From CALCNS01 sp964425745 (GTDB lineage: Bacteria > Bacillota > JAAYKD01): a stretch of DNA of 64,000 nt. Under the pieces are notes generated by a model, which was not told the origin of the DNA, did not search any database, and saw only the letters and a list, made by a program, of their open reading frames with translations. The DNA lies in assembly GCA_964425745.1 (NCBI GenBank), contig CAYRNW010000001.1, positions 232,868 to 296,867 of the forward strand, given 5' to 3'. The translations under genes were made by a program, and so were the position numbers. Each line of letters starts with the position of its first letter. The first letter of the stretch is position 1. Positions 41,901 through 50,501 of this stretch are shown in pieces.

Positions 41901-43562
41901 CTAAACAAAAAGTATCACAGGCAAGACCATCGGTCTTCTGCGGGTTTTTTCATAAAGTTGCTTTGAAATAACATCTTTAACCAGATTTCGAAAACTTGCT
42001 GGATCATAATGATCAAAATCCTGTGTCTCGACCAGCTCATTTAATTTTGCTGTAACTTCTTGAACCAGTTGCTCTGATTCTTTGACATAGACAAACCCTC
42101 GAGAAACGATTTCTGGATTCGCAGCCAGTTTCTTGCTTTTGCGACGAATCGTCATTGCAATAATAACAACCCCGTCTTGAGATAACACCTTTCGGTCTTT
42201 TAAAACAACATTACCAATATCTCCTACCCCTAAGCCATCGACCAGAACTTTTCCTGCTGAGATTTTCTGGACGATATTTGCGGTCTCCTTGTTCATTTCC
42301 AAAACATCCCCGTTGTCGAGAACAAAAACCTTATCTTCGTCCCATCCAATTTTTTGAGCTAACGCTTTCGCTTGAATGAGATGTCTCATTTCACCATGAA
42401 CCGGAATCACATACTGCGGTTTTGTTAAGGATAAGATCAACTTTAATTCATCTTGGCCTGCATGCGAGCTTATAGCACCTCTTGAAATGAGTTCATGAAC
42501 CTGTTCCGCTCCCTGACGATACATCATATCGATCGTGCGAATCAAGGTTTTCTCGGTACCTGCATGATACGACCCCGCAAGGATGACGGTATCATCTTTT
42601 TCCAATTGAAAACGATGTCCGCTCTCTCCACTTAAGGGGCCCAAATAGGGCTGACCGGGAACTGAAGCCAATAGAATGATTCCTGGCAATGGTGCAGATT
42701 TAGATTTCCCGCGTTTTTGGCCGCTCCCGATATTTCTACGACTGTAATTGAGGGCTCCTGCGCTTTCAGCGCGTTCCATGATTGTCAATAATTGTTCCGT
42801 AGGTATCGATACCCTTCTTCCCAATTCTTCTGCAATTGAAATAACCTGCTGAACTCGGACCAAATCGGTAACGTATATGTGAACAACAACCCTACTCTTG
42901 GCTTGCCGAATTGCCCGAGCGATTTGCTCACCGACTTCGCTTTCAGAGCGAGTGCTGCCTTTATATTCTGCGTTCGCTGAATCGATCATTAAGGCAAAAA
43001 CCCCTTCTCTACCCAATGCGCCTAACCGGTCTAAATCTGTGTTTCGGCTTTCACAGGGAGTATAGTCAATTTTGAAATCACCCGTATTGATAATCCACCC
43101 TGAACGAGTTGAAATGGCAACACCGCTTGCTCCAAAAACATCATGGTAGACATGAATTAACTCGCACGTCAATTTACCTAATTGAAAGGGAACCCCCGGT
43201 TCCAATGTGATCATTTGCACTGGTTCGAAGTAGTCGTATTCATTTAAATAAAACCTAGCCATCGCCAAGGTCATTTTCGTACCGTAAATCGGTATGTTGA
43301 TTTGTTCCATTAAATAAGGTAAAGCCCCCATATGTGGCTCATGTCCATGTGTCAAAACCAATCCTCTAATTTTCTCTTGGTTCTCCAATAGAATGCTGAA
43401 ATCCGGTATGACCACATCGATGCCTAACATACCATCCTCCGGCATTGCAGAACCAGAATCAATGATGATCCAGTCGTCATCAACGGCAACGATCACCATG
43501 TTTTTTCCGAATTCTCCGAGACCTCCTAAAGGAATCAGTTGTATTTTTTGTTCTTGTATCAT
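41901..43562 (-). CDS. RNase J-like beta-CASP protein with altered catalytic motifs
   Basis: 553 residues from the ATG with AAAGGAAGGG before it. Length and layout match RNase J. The metallo-beta-lactamase core keeps H72 and H74 but reads HGHEPH, with Pro76 where the metal-binding Asp of HxHxDH is expected; H77, H140 and D162 (NTGDFKID) remain. The beta-CASP motif C (GSQGEP in RNase J) is ASVPGQP at about 299-305, and the SSxPIPGNE segment is AGSYHAGTE. The late histidines H367 and H389 (PVHGEMRH) are kept. It is probably not a standard RNase J. It could have another RNA role, or be a regulator. It lies between ftsK and the M42 peptidase, where many Clostridia have a normal RNase J. Confidence 0.85.
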   Translation of the reverse strand: MIQEQKIQLIPLGGLGEFGKNMVIVAVDDDWIIIDSGSAMPEDGMLGIDVVIPDFSILLENQEKIRGLVLTHGHEPHMGALPYLMEQINIPIYGTKMTLAMARFYLNEYDYFEPVQMITLEPGVPFQLGKLTCELIHVYHDVFGASGVAISTRSGWIINTGDFKIDYTPCESRNTDLDRLGALGREGVFALMIDSANAEYKGSTRSESEVGEQIARAIRQAKSRVVVHIYVTDLVRVQQVISIAEELGRRVSIPTEQLLTIMERAESAGALNYSRRNIGSGQKRGKSKSAPLPGIILLASVPGQPYLGPLSGESGHRFQLEKDDTVILAGSYHAGTEKTLIRTIDMMYRQGAEQVHELISRGAISSHAGQDELKLILSLTKPQYVIPVHGEMRHLIQAKALAQKIGWDEDKVFVLDNGDVLEMNKETANIVQKISAGKVLVDGLGVGDIGNVVLKDRKVLSQDGVVIIAMTIRRKSKKLAANPEIVSRGFVYVKESEQLVQEVTAKLNELVETQDFDHYDPASFRNLVKDVISKQLYEKTRRRPMVLPVILFV

Positions 43563-43664
43563 CGTACCCTTCCTTTTCTGTTTGCATACGAGCAGCCGCA
43601 CACAGAGTTCTTCGTCTGATTATTCTCTATTAAATTCCATAGATAGAAGCCTATGTCCTTCTTT

Positions 43665-43709
43665 AAGAACAAAGACGGCTCTTGCCGAATCGCAAGAGCC
43701 GTCTTTGTT
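43665..43709 (-). terminator. Terminator after the M42 peptidase gene
   Basis: An 18-bp perfect stem (arms 43668-43685 and 43692-43709) closed by six bases, 12 bases after the stop. The stem includes TTTGTT at its end, and A/T-rich sequence follows. Confidence 0.88.
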
Positions 43710-43720
43710 GTTTGGATTTA

Positions 43721-44812
43721 TTAAAAGTCTACCGTATCTACAAAACTTAAGTTGGCGTATTCATGAATATCAAGAACGATCTGCTTAAAGATTCGAACTG
43801 CCGACACCGCATCATTTAAATCCATCATTTCCACCGGAGAATGTGAATATCTGCGTGGAATGGTTAAAGCCCCGGCGATAATTCCATTACCTGTTAAATG
43901 GATTGCAGCTGCATCGGTGTTTCCGCCGATAAATACAGTTTTTTGATAAGGAACTTTGGCTCGCTCACAAGACTGAATCAAGATATGTTTCATGATTGGA
44001 TTCAACAACATGCCGCGAGCACCGCCACCACTCAATACTTGAATGACGGGTCCTTTACCAATGGACACCGGTAACTCTTTAATAAAGTTAACATCCGGAG
44101 TGTCTCCCGCCGGCATGGTATCCAGCGCTACTGCAAAATCGGGCATGAGGCGGTGGCTTGCCATTTGAGCGCCACGTAAGCCCACTTCTTCTTGAACGGT
44201 AATGACTCCATATAACGTACCGGCAAAATCATTTCCTTCTAAATCTTCAAACAATGCTAACAAGACAGCACAACCGATACGATCGTCAAGAGCTTTGCCG
44301 CAAACTCGGTCTTGATTATAAAAAGAATGGAAATAGGGCCACTGCACAATGGGATCACCGACTCGGATGCCCATTTCTGCAATCTCAACATCGCTGTTCA
44401 TGCCCATATCTATGTAAAGGTCCCGATGCTTCACCACTTCGCCTTTTTCTTTTTCATTCATCAAGTGACCGGCTTTGACCCCAACCACACCAAAATGACC
44501 GTGAATGGCAATTTGACGTCCTAAAAGTAACGAATCAACTGTGCCGCCGATTTTCTCAAAGCGGATGAACCCGTTCTTTTCAACGCTCTTAACAATAGCA
44601 CCAATCTCATCGCTGTGTGCGGCCAACATTAAGGAAGGTCCGGGTTTTTTTCCCTTTTTGGTAGCAATGATGTTTCCAAACGAATCGACCTCAACTGAAT
44701 CTGCCAAGGGTGTTAACTTTTCCACCATGTACTGAACTACTTTTTGTTCTTGACCTGAAATTCCGGGGATCAACATGAGCTGATGCAACGATTGGCGTAG
44801 CTTTTCCTTCAT
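43721..44812 (-). CDS. M42 family metallopeptidase
   Basis: 363 residues from the ATG 44812 (AAGGAGG before it); a longer in-frame reading across the divergent dehydrogenase promoter is rejected. Two-zinc site: AAHSDEIG near 65, GKALDDRIGC near 175, VQEEVGLRGA near 208, ALDTMPAGDTPD near 230 and SHSPVEMM near 326. M42 enzymes are large oligomeric aminopeptidases (glutamyl or leucyl type). It lies 77 bases from the divergent dehydrogenase gene and ends at a strong terminator. Confidence 0.9.
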   Translation of the reverse strand: MKEKLRQSLHQLMLIPGISGQEQKVVQYMVEKLTPLADSVEVDSFGNIIATKKGKKPGPSLMLAAHSDEIGAIVKSVEKNGFIRFEKIGGTVDSLLLGRQIAIHGHFGVVGVKAGHLMNEKEKGEVVKHRDLYIDMGMNSDVEIAEMGIRVGDPIVQWPYFHSFYNQDRVCGKALDDRIGCAVLLALFEDLEGNDFAGTLYGVITVQEEVGLRGAQMASHRLMPDFAVALDTMPAGDTPDVNFIKELPVSIGKGPVIQVLSGGGARGMLLNPIMKHILIQSCERAKVPYQKTVFIGGNTDAAAIHLTGNGIIAGALTIPRRYSHSPVEMMDLNDAVSAVRIFKQIVLDIHEYANLSFVDTVDF

Positions 44813-44889
44813 ACGAAAGCCCTCCTTCAAAGGATTTTTTCTTTGTGTTCTCGAAATATAAGAGACAGTAATCGAAAGGAGATCACCCC

Positions 44890-45828
44890 ATGAATGTTTT
44901 CTCATATCATCCACTCCAAAAGGAGCAAATTCAACGTATAAAACAAATGGGAATTGACAACCTAAAAATTCTTTCGCCGGGCGAAGAACCAATTCCTTTT
45001 TTAGCAGACGCAGAAGTTATATTTTCTGTTTCTAGTTTTCCACAAAAGATCCTTGACCAAGCTCCCAAGCTACGTTGGCTACAGGTTTCGAGCGCCGGTG
45101 TCAATCAACTCCCTCTCAAATCCCTCGAAGAAAGAGGAATTCTTTTGACGAATGTCCGTGGGATGCATGGTGATTGTATTTCCGAATACGTCTTGGCAAT
45201 GATGTTTGCTTTAAATCGACAATTGCCAAAAGTATTGGAATACCAGAAACAAAACCAATGGCACAAAATGGGTCAGTCAATGTTAAAAGGCAAAACCTTA
45301 GGAATTATTGGCTTAGGCGGCATCGGTCAAACCCTAGCTAATAAAGCAGCGGCACTAGGGATTAACGTCATCGGTTTGCGTAATAGCAAGAAACCCGCTG
45401 AAAATGTCTCTGAAATGTATTCTAATGAGGATTTGCTTGCTTTCATGACAAAAAGTGATTATGTTGCTGTCTGCTGTCCTCTCACCCCGGAAACCACAGG
45501 CCTGGTCAGCAAAGAAGCCATAGCCGCCATGAAGCCCTCTGCCTCCATCATCAACATTGCACGTGGCCAAGTGATCGATGAGCCTGCACTAATAGAAGCT
45601 CTACAAGAAAAGAGAATTGCTTCGGCTGCGTTGGATGTTTTTTGGAAGGAACCTTTACCGGAAAACAGTCCACTGTGGTCCTTAGAAAATCTGATTCTTA
45701 CCCCTCATGTTGCCGGAGACATGATGGACTATACCGAAAGAGCCGCTGAAATTTTTGTGAACAACTTAGAAAAGTTCATCAAAAATCAGCCTCTACAAGG
45801 TTTAGTAGATTATCGACTTGGATACTAG
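44890..45828 (+). CDS. D-isomer-specific 2-hydroxyacid dehydrogenase family protein
   Basis: 312 residues. The NAD-binding motif GLGGIGQTLA is near residue 144; the catalytic trio is Arg in INIARGQVIDE, Glu in DVFWKEPLP and His in TPHVAGD. This is the GyaR/SerA-like fold; the catalytic N-terminal part is short and variable. The substrate is unknown: 2-oxo- to D-hydroxy-acid reduction, or phosphoglycerate type, are both possible. It has AAAGGAG eight bases before the ATG. The gene is divergent from the M42 gene and ends at the palindrome shared with pyk. Confidence 0.88.
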   Translation: MNVFSYHPLQKEQIQRIKQMGIDNLKILSPGEEPIPFLADAEVIFSVSSFPQKILDQAPKLRWLQVSSAGVNQLPLKSLEERGILLTNVRGMHGDCISEYVLAMMFALNRQLPKVLEYQKQNQWHKMGQSMLKGKTLGIIGLGGIGQTLANKAAALGINVIGLRNSKKPAENVSEMYSNEDLLAFMTKSDYVAVCCPLTPETTGLVSKEAIAAMKPSASIINIARGQVIDEPALIEALQEKRIASAALDVFWKEPLPENSPLWSLENLILTPHVAGDMMDYTERAAEIFVNNLEKFIKNQPLQGLVDYRLGY

Positions 45829-45830
45829 AA

Positions 45831-45876
45831 AAATTAACACGGGCGACTATCCTAGGATAGTCGCCCGTGTTAATTT
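45831..45876. terminator. 46-bp perfect palindrome, bidirectional terminator
   Basis: A perfect inverted repeat centred on CCTAGG, with 23 bases on each side. It lies between convergent genes, three bases from the end of each. On the minus strand it is followed by TTTTT-C; on plus by TTTCTATT. It can end both transcripts. Confidence 0.88.
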
Positions 45877-45879
45877 CTA

Positions 45880-47631
45880 TTAATAGGAGCTTCTAACTTT
45901 GCCCCGATAAATCCTACCATAACGATCTACTGTAATTTCCTGATTGGTATGAATGCTTTCTGTTGCATTTTCCACACCAACCATGACGGGGATATCTAAG
46001 CTTAATCCAAAGATGGCTCCCGCAGAAGTTAATCCACCTTCTTCTGTGACTAATGCAGAAGCGATTCGAATAGCAGGTAGGTAGTCGCCATCGACACTCT
46101 TTGTAACAAGGATGTCCCCGGGCTTCATGTGAAGAAGTGCATCTTCCGGTGTAAAAGCCACCACTGCTCTACCGACCACAGCGCGATTTCCAATACACAT
46201 TCCTTGACATAAGACATCACCCACTGTGATGATTTGCATCATGTTTGTGCTACCGGGGACGCCGGCTCTAATCCCGGAAGTCAAGAGTACCAGATCTCCA
46301 TTGGCAATTTGTCCTGCATCTAAGACTGCTGCAATAGCTTCGCTGACCATTATATCGGTATCGTTGGTGTGATTGGTTAAAACAGGGGTAACTCCCCAAA
46401 GCAAGCATAATTGATTGGCGATAACTTCATCCGGAGTCACAGCAATAATTTTTGATCGAGGACGATATTTCGCTACCATACGAGCCGTGGTTCCGGATGA
46501 AGTTGCTGTGATAATCGCATCGGCCTGTAAAATTTCTGCACTCTGGCAAACAGCATGGCTAATGGCATCGGTCAAAGTTACTTCTGTAATAATCTTCTTC
46601 TCTGCACCATTCATCTCTAACCAGGCTTCTTCCGTATGCTGTGCAATTCTGGACATCGTTGAAACAGCTTCCACTGGGTATTTGCCACTAGCTGTTTCTC
46701 CTGAGAGCATAATTGCATCGGTACCATCTAAGATTGCGTTGGCAATGTCGCTTGCTTCGGCTCGCGTAGGCCGAGGATTTCGAATCATAGAATCCAGCAT
46801 TTGGGTTGCAGTAATGACAGGAATCGCTCGTTGATTGCATCGGCGAATCATATCCTTTTGAGCAATCGGCACTTGCTCGGGAGGAACTTCAACGCCCAGG
46901 TCTCCTCTTGCTACCATGAGGGCATCCACCACATTGAGAATCTCGTCTAGGTTATCTAATCCTTCTTGACTCTCGATTTTGGCGATAATCTTCATTCGGC
47001 CTCCTGCCTCTTCAATAACCTTACGGATCTGTAAAACATCATCTGCTTTACGAATAAAGGAAGCTGCTACGAAATCCAATTTGTGTTCAACACCAAATCG
47101 GATATCGTCTACATCTTTTGGATTCAAAGCCGGTATTGATATCGTAGCTCCGGGAAGATTGACTTTTTTTCGATTAGAAAGCTCCCCTTGATTTAAAACG
47201 CGGCATAAAATATCGGTCTCATTTTTAACTTCAACAACCTCCATGCTGAGGTTACCATCATCGAGCAAAACCAAGTTCCCTGGAGACACTTCCCTGGGCA
47301 TCGCCTCGTATTCCACCTGAACTTGTTGCTGATTTCCAATAATTTTTCGGGTTGTCAAGGTAAAAAGATCTCCTTGATTCAATAAAATCTTTCCTTCTTC
47401 AAACAACCCAACTCGAATTTCCGGTCCTTTGTTATCCAAGATGATAGGGATACGTAATCCTAATTCTGCTGCCGCTTGTCGCGCCATTTGAATACGAACC
47501 AAATGCTCTTCGTGGGTTCCGTGCGAAAAATTGAGTCGCACGAGGTTAGCTCCGGCTCTAAAAATATCTTTCATCATCTCAAGGTTTTGAATAGCAGGTC
47601 CTAACGTAACAATGATTTTTGTTTTTCTCAT
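45880..47631 (-). CDS. pyk: Pyruvate kinase with C-terminal extra (PEP-utilising-like) domain
   Basis: 583 residues, long form as in Bacillus. The barrel has RKTKIIVTLGPA, VRLNFSHG near 33, the catalytic KIESQEGLDN near 215, MVARGDLGVEVP near 240 and TATQMLDSMI near 275; the C domain follows. The last about 110 residues form the extra domain (GNRAVVGRAVVAF, ILVTKSVDGDYLP, EEGGLTSAGAIFG). The position that is His in the PEP-utilising domain (SHxA) is Ala, so it cannot be a phosphotransfer site. Pyruvate kinase makes ATP and pyruvate. It starts 14 bases after pfkA in the same transcript. Confidence 0.96.
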   Translation of the reverse strand: MRKTKIIVTLGPAIQNLEMMKDIFRAGANLVRLNFSHGTHEEHLVRIQMARQAAAELGLRIPIILDNKGPEIRVGLFEEGKILLNQGDLFTLTTRKIIGNQQQVQVEYEAMPREVSPGNLVLLDDGNLSMEVVEVKNETDILCRVLNQGELSNRKKVNLPGATISIPALNPKDVDDIRFGVEHKLDFVAASFIRKADDVLQIRKVIEEAGGRMKIIAKIESQEGLDNLDEILNVVDALMVARGDLGVEVPPEQVPIAQKDMIRRCNQRAIPVITATQMLDSMIRNPRPTRAEASDIANAILDGTDAIMLSGETASGKYPVEAVSTMSRIAQHTEEAWLEMNGAEKKIITEVTLTDAISHAVCQSAEILQADAIITATSSGTTARMVAKYRPRSKIIAVTPDEVIANQLCLLWGVTPVLTNHTNDTDIMVSEAIAAVLDAGQIANGDLVLLTSGIRAGVPGSTNMMQIITVGDVLCQGMCIGNRAVVGRAVVAFTPEDALLHMKPGDILVTKSVDGDYLPAIRIASALVTEEGGLTSAGAIFGLSLDIPVMVGVENATESIHTNQEITVDRYGRIYRGKVRSSY

Positions 47632-47645
47632 AAAATCCTCTCTTT

Positions 47646-48605
47646 CTATAATGACAATCGCACAGCCAAATCATAGCTGTTTTGATCGAACTCTGGGGAC
47701 ATACTCAACATATCCGAAATATCTTTTAATCCAATCTGGTGACAATTCCAAGTCACCATCTTACCCTTTTTATGGTTCAGCAATGCTTCAACGGCTTCAG
47801 AGCCCATATGAGCTGCTAAACTGCGGTCGAAAGCGGTCGGTGTTCCTCCGCGTTGAATATGACCCAAAACTGTGACCCAAGTAGGTAACCCTGTTATTTC
47901 TTTGATCTTAGATTGTAACTGCTCTCCACTCATCACTCCTTCAGCAACAAGGAGGATACTGAACTTCTTACCTTTGAGCATACTATTTTGTAAAGACAGA
48001 GCAATTTGATTTAGATTTGGTTGTATTTCCGGAATCAGGATTGCCTCTGCACCTCCCGCCAGACCGGCTTGCAATGCAATTTTACCACAGGATCTGCCCA
48101 TAACTTCAATAATAAAAATTCTTTCGTGAGAAGTCGCTGTATCTCTGATTTTATTCATCGCATCCAAAACCGTATTAACGGCAGTATCAAATCCGATCGT
48201 ATATTGAGTTCCTGGAATGTCGTTATCAATCGTTCCCGGAATACAAACAACAGACTCTCCCTCTTGTGTCATTGCTAGAGCTCCACGATATGTACCATCG
48301 CCACCGATGACAATCAATCCGTCTAAATGATGTTCGCGCATCACCCGATACGCTTGCATGCGACCTTCTTTGGTTTTAAAAGCTTCTGAGCGTGAGGTTT
48401 TCAACATCGTTCCACCGCGCTGAATAATATCTCCTACCGAACGCATATCGAGGGGGATGATCTGATTTTCAATCAAGCCTTGATAACCATAAAGAATGCC
48501 TTTCATCTCGATACCGTTATAAATTCCGGTTCGCACTACAGAACGGATGGCTGCATTCATCCCGGGAGCATCTCCTCCACTGGTTAACACACCCAAACAT
48601 TTCAT
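47646..48605 (-). CDS. pfkA: ATP-dependent 6-phosphofructokinase
   Basis: 319 residues from the ATG 48605 (AAAGGGGGAG before it). Motifs: GVLTSGGDAPGMNAAIR near residue 5, the GGDGTYRGA loop near 102 (Gly at the ATP/PPi specificity position, pointing to ATP), and catalytic PGTIDNDIPGT near 123. MGRSCGKIALQAG near 169 is also conserved. The size matches the bacterial tetrameric type. With pyk it forms the usual pfkA-pyk pair, and it has its own promoter about 36 bases upstream. Confidence 0.96.
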   Translation of the reverse strand: MKCLGVLTSGGDAPGMNAAIRSVVRTGIYNGIEMKGILYGYQGLIENQIIPLDMRSVGDIIQRGGTMLKTSRSEAFKTKEGRMQAYRVMREHHLDGLIVIGGDGTYRGALAMTQEGESVVCIPGTIDNDIPGTQYTIGFDTAVNTVLDAMNKIRDTATSHERIFIIEVMGRSCGKIALQAGLAGGAEAILIPEIQPNLNQIALSLQNSMLKGKKFSILLVAEGVMSGEQLQSKIKEITGLPTWVTVLGHIQRGGTPTAFDRSLAAHMGSEAVEALLNHKKGKMVTWNCHQIGLKDISDMLSMSPEFDQNSYDLAVRLSL

Positions 48606-48640
48606 ACAAACTCCCCCTTTAGTTAACAATTCCATACCTA

Positions 48641-48670
48641 ATTATACACCTTTTTGAAAAGCATCTACAA
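48641..48670 (-). promoter_or_regulatory. Promoter of pfkA-pyk
   Basis: On the minus strand TTGTAG (48670-48665), an 18-base spacer and perfect TATAAT (48646-48641). Confidence 0.65.
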
Positions 48671-48692
48671 GGGGTACAGGAAAAGAATTTGT

Positions 48693-48730
48693 AAAAAAAG
48701 AGCGAAGCTTTGGCAAAGCTTCGCTCTTTT
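48693..48730 (-). terminator. Terminator of the proS transcript
   Basis: A 17-bp stem (AAAAGAGCGAAGCTTTG with its complement, one base between) with a run of seven T on the minus strand, 13 bases after the proS stop. Confidence 0.92.
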
Positions 48731-48743
48731 GATAATCTAATGT

Positions 48744-50453
48744 TTACTCCTGGACTTGTAACCCTTTTTGAATTATGGTTTTTACGGTATCTACTATGGA
48801 TTCTCGTGACACTTTGACCGCTTGCTGCTGGTTACGTTCTTTTAACTCAATTTCATTGGTGCTTAACCCACGGTTTGATACGACCAAACGAATCGGCATT
48901 CCCAATAAATCAGCATCATTGAATTTCACACCGGGACGAAGATCACGATCATCATACAAGACTTCAACTCCGGCAGAGACCAACTCTTTATATAATTGAT
49001 CCGCAGCCTCAATGACTTCGTTTTGTACCCCAACACTGCAAAGGTAAACATGGTAGGGAGCAACCGTCATTGGCCAAATAATTCCTGCATCATCATGATA
49101 CTCTTCAATAACACAAGATAGTAATCGACCTAATCCAATGCCATAACAACCCATGACCATGGGTTTTGTTTCACCATTCTCATCGAGGAAGGTCGCTTTC
49201 ATTGAAGATGAATATTTTGTACCAAGTTTAAAAATGTTACCCACTTCTACACCGCGTGCTTCTTCTAGGGCTGTTCCGCAAACCGGACATGCAGCTCCGG
49301 CAGAAACAAGTTCCAAATCATAAGGCCCTTCGGCATGAAAATCTCTTCCCAAGTTCACATTGAGGTAATGGTATCCATTTTCGTTTGCACCCGCTACCCA
49401 ATTGGAACCATTTGCGATGGATTGATCAACAAGAGTTCTGATTTTTAATCCAACCGGTGAGGCATAACCGGCTACGATACCCGCTTGCAACACTTCTTCT
49501 TCGCCGGCCATACGAACATTGGGATCATCGAGAATCTTTTTCAATTTGATTTCATTTAACTCTAAATCGCCTCGTATTACAATCATGAGGACTTCTTCCT
49601 TACTGACATAGAAAAGTGCTTTCATGCAATTCGTTTGCGGCATCGACAAGTAGTCTGCCACCTGCGCTATGGTTTTACAGCTTGGTGTAGCAACTTTTTC
49701 TAAGGTTGCAAAATCGGTTATTCTCTTTGATGAAGGTTGTGATTCAGCCACCTCTTGGTTCGCCGAGTAATCACATTCGGGGCATAGAATGAGACGGTCC
49801 TCACCGATCGGTGTGACATACATATATTCATGGGAGATTTTACCACCAATATTTCCATTATCGGAGCGAACCGAAATCACATCGAGTCCGGCTCGTTTGA
49901 AAATTCTGAAGTAGGCATCAGCAACCTCTTCATAATAGGTATCTAAGTCTTCTTCCGTTTGATGAAAACTGTAACCGTCTTTCATGTAAAACTCACGAAC
50001 ACGAATCAACCCGCCACGTGCACGGGGTTCATCTCTAAACTTCATTTGGATTTGATATAAAGCCAAAGGAAGTTGCCGATAACTACTGATTTCGTTACGC
50101 ACCAATTCAGTGACCGCTTCCTCATGTGTGATTGCTAAAATCATATCCCGACCGCTTCGGTCTTTAAAACGTGTTAACTCATTTCCAACGGTGTACCAGC
50201 GTCCGGATTCCTGCCATAACTCTGCAGGTTGAACCACAGGCATATTAATTTCCTGCATGCCGATACCGTCCATTTCGCTCCTGAGGATTTCTTGGATTTT
50301 CTTCATGGTTCTCCAAGCTAATGGATTATATTGATAAATCCCGGAAGCCAATTTTCTAACCAGTCCGGCTCTCAAAATTAGTTTGTGACTGTCAATTTCC
50401 GCTTCGGCAGGAATTTCGCGTATGGTTTTGCCGAACAATCGAGACATTTTCAT
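48744..50453 (-). CDS. proS: Prolyl-tRNA synthetase (bacterial type)
   Basis: 569 residues. Class II synthetase with motif 1 (GMQEINMPVVQPAELW), motif 2 (FRDEPRARGGLIRVREFYMKD) and motif 3 (GCYGIGLGRLLS), and the INS editing domain (about 230-390) that removes mischarged Ala, which marks the bacterial type. Anticodon-binding domain at the C-terminus. The gap to the upstream gene is only about 48 bases, so there is no T-box leader. It is likely co-transcribed with tilS-hpt-ftsH-cyclodeaminase. Confidence 0.97.
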   Translation of the reverse strand: MKMSRLFGKTIREIPAEAEIDSHKLILRAGLVRKLASGIYQYNPLAWRTMKKIQEILRSEMDGIGMQEINMPVVQPAELWQESGRWYTVGNELTRFKDRSGRDMILAITHEEAVTELVRNEISSYRQLPLALYQIQMKFRDEPRARGGLIRVREFYMKDGYSFHQTEEDLDTYYEEVADAYFRIFKRAGLDVISVRSDNGNIGGKISHEYMYVTPIGEDRLILCPECDYSANQEVAESQPSSKRITDFATLEKVATPSCKTIAQVADYLSMPQTNCMKALFYVSKEEVLMIVIRGDLELNEIKLKKILDDPNVRMAGEEEVLQAGIVAGYASPVGLKIRTLVDQSIANGSNWVAGANENGYHYLNVNLGRDFHAEGPYDLELVSAGAACPVCGTALEEARGVEVGNIFKLGTKYSSSMKATFLDENGETKPMVMGCYGIGLGRLLSCVIEEYHDDAGIIWPMTVAPYHVYLCSVGVQNEVIEAADQLYKELVSAGVEVLYDDRDLRPGVKFNDADLLGMPIRLVVSNRGLSTNEIELKERNQQQAVKVSRESIVDTVKTIIQKGLQVQE

Positions 50454-50501
50454 AGGTACGACTCCTTTAATTAAGTATTAATCTGAGCTTATAGATACGA
50501 A

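Noticed and set aside
44813..44992. 60-residue N-terminal extension of the M42 peptidase
   Set aside because: It lies in the divergent promoter region and enters the dehydrogenase gene; the ATG at 44812 has a clear AAGGAGG.
50454..50501. T-box leader upstream of proS
   Set aside because: Only about 48 bases separate it from the previous gene and no T-box sequence or antiterminator is seen.
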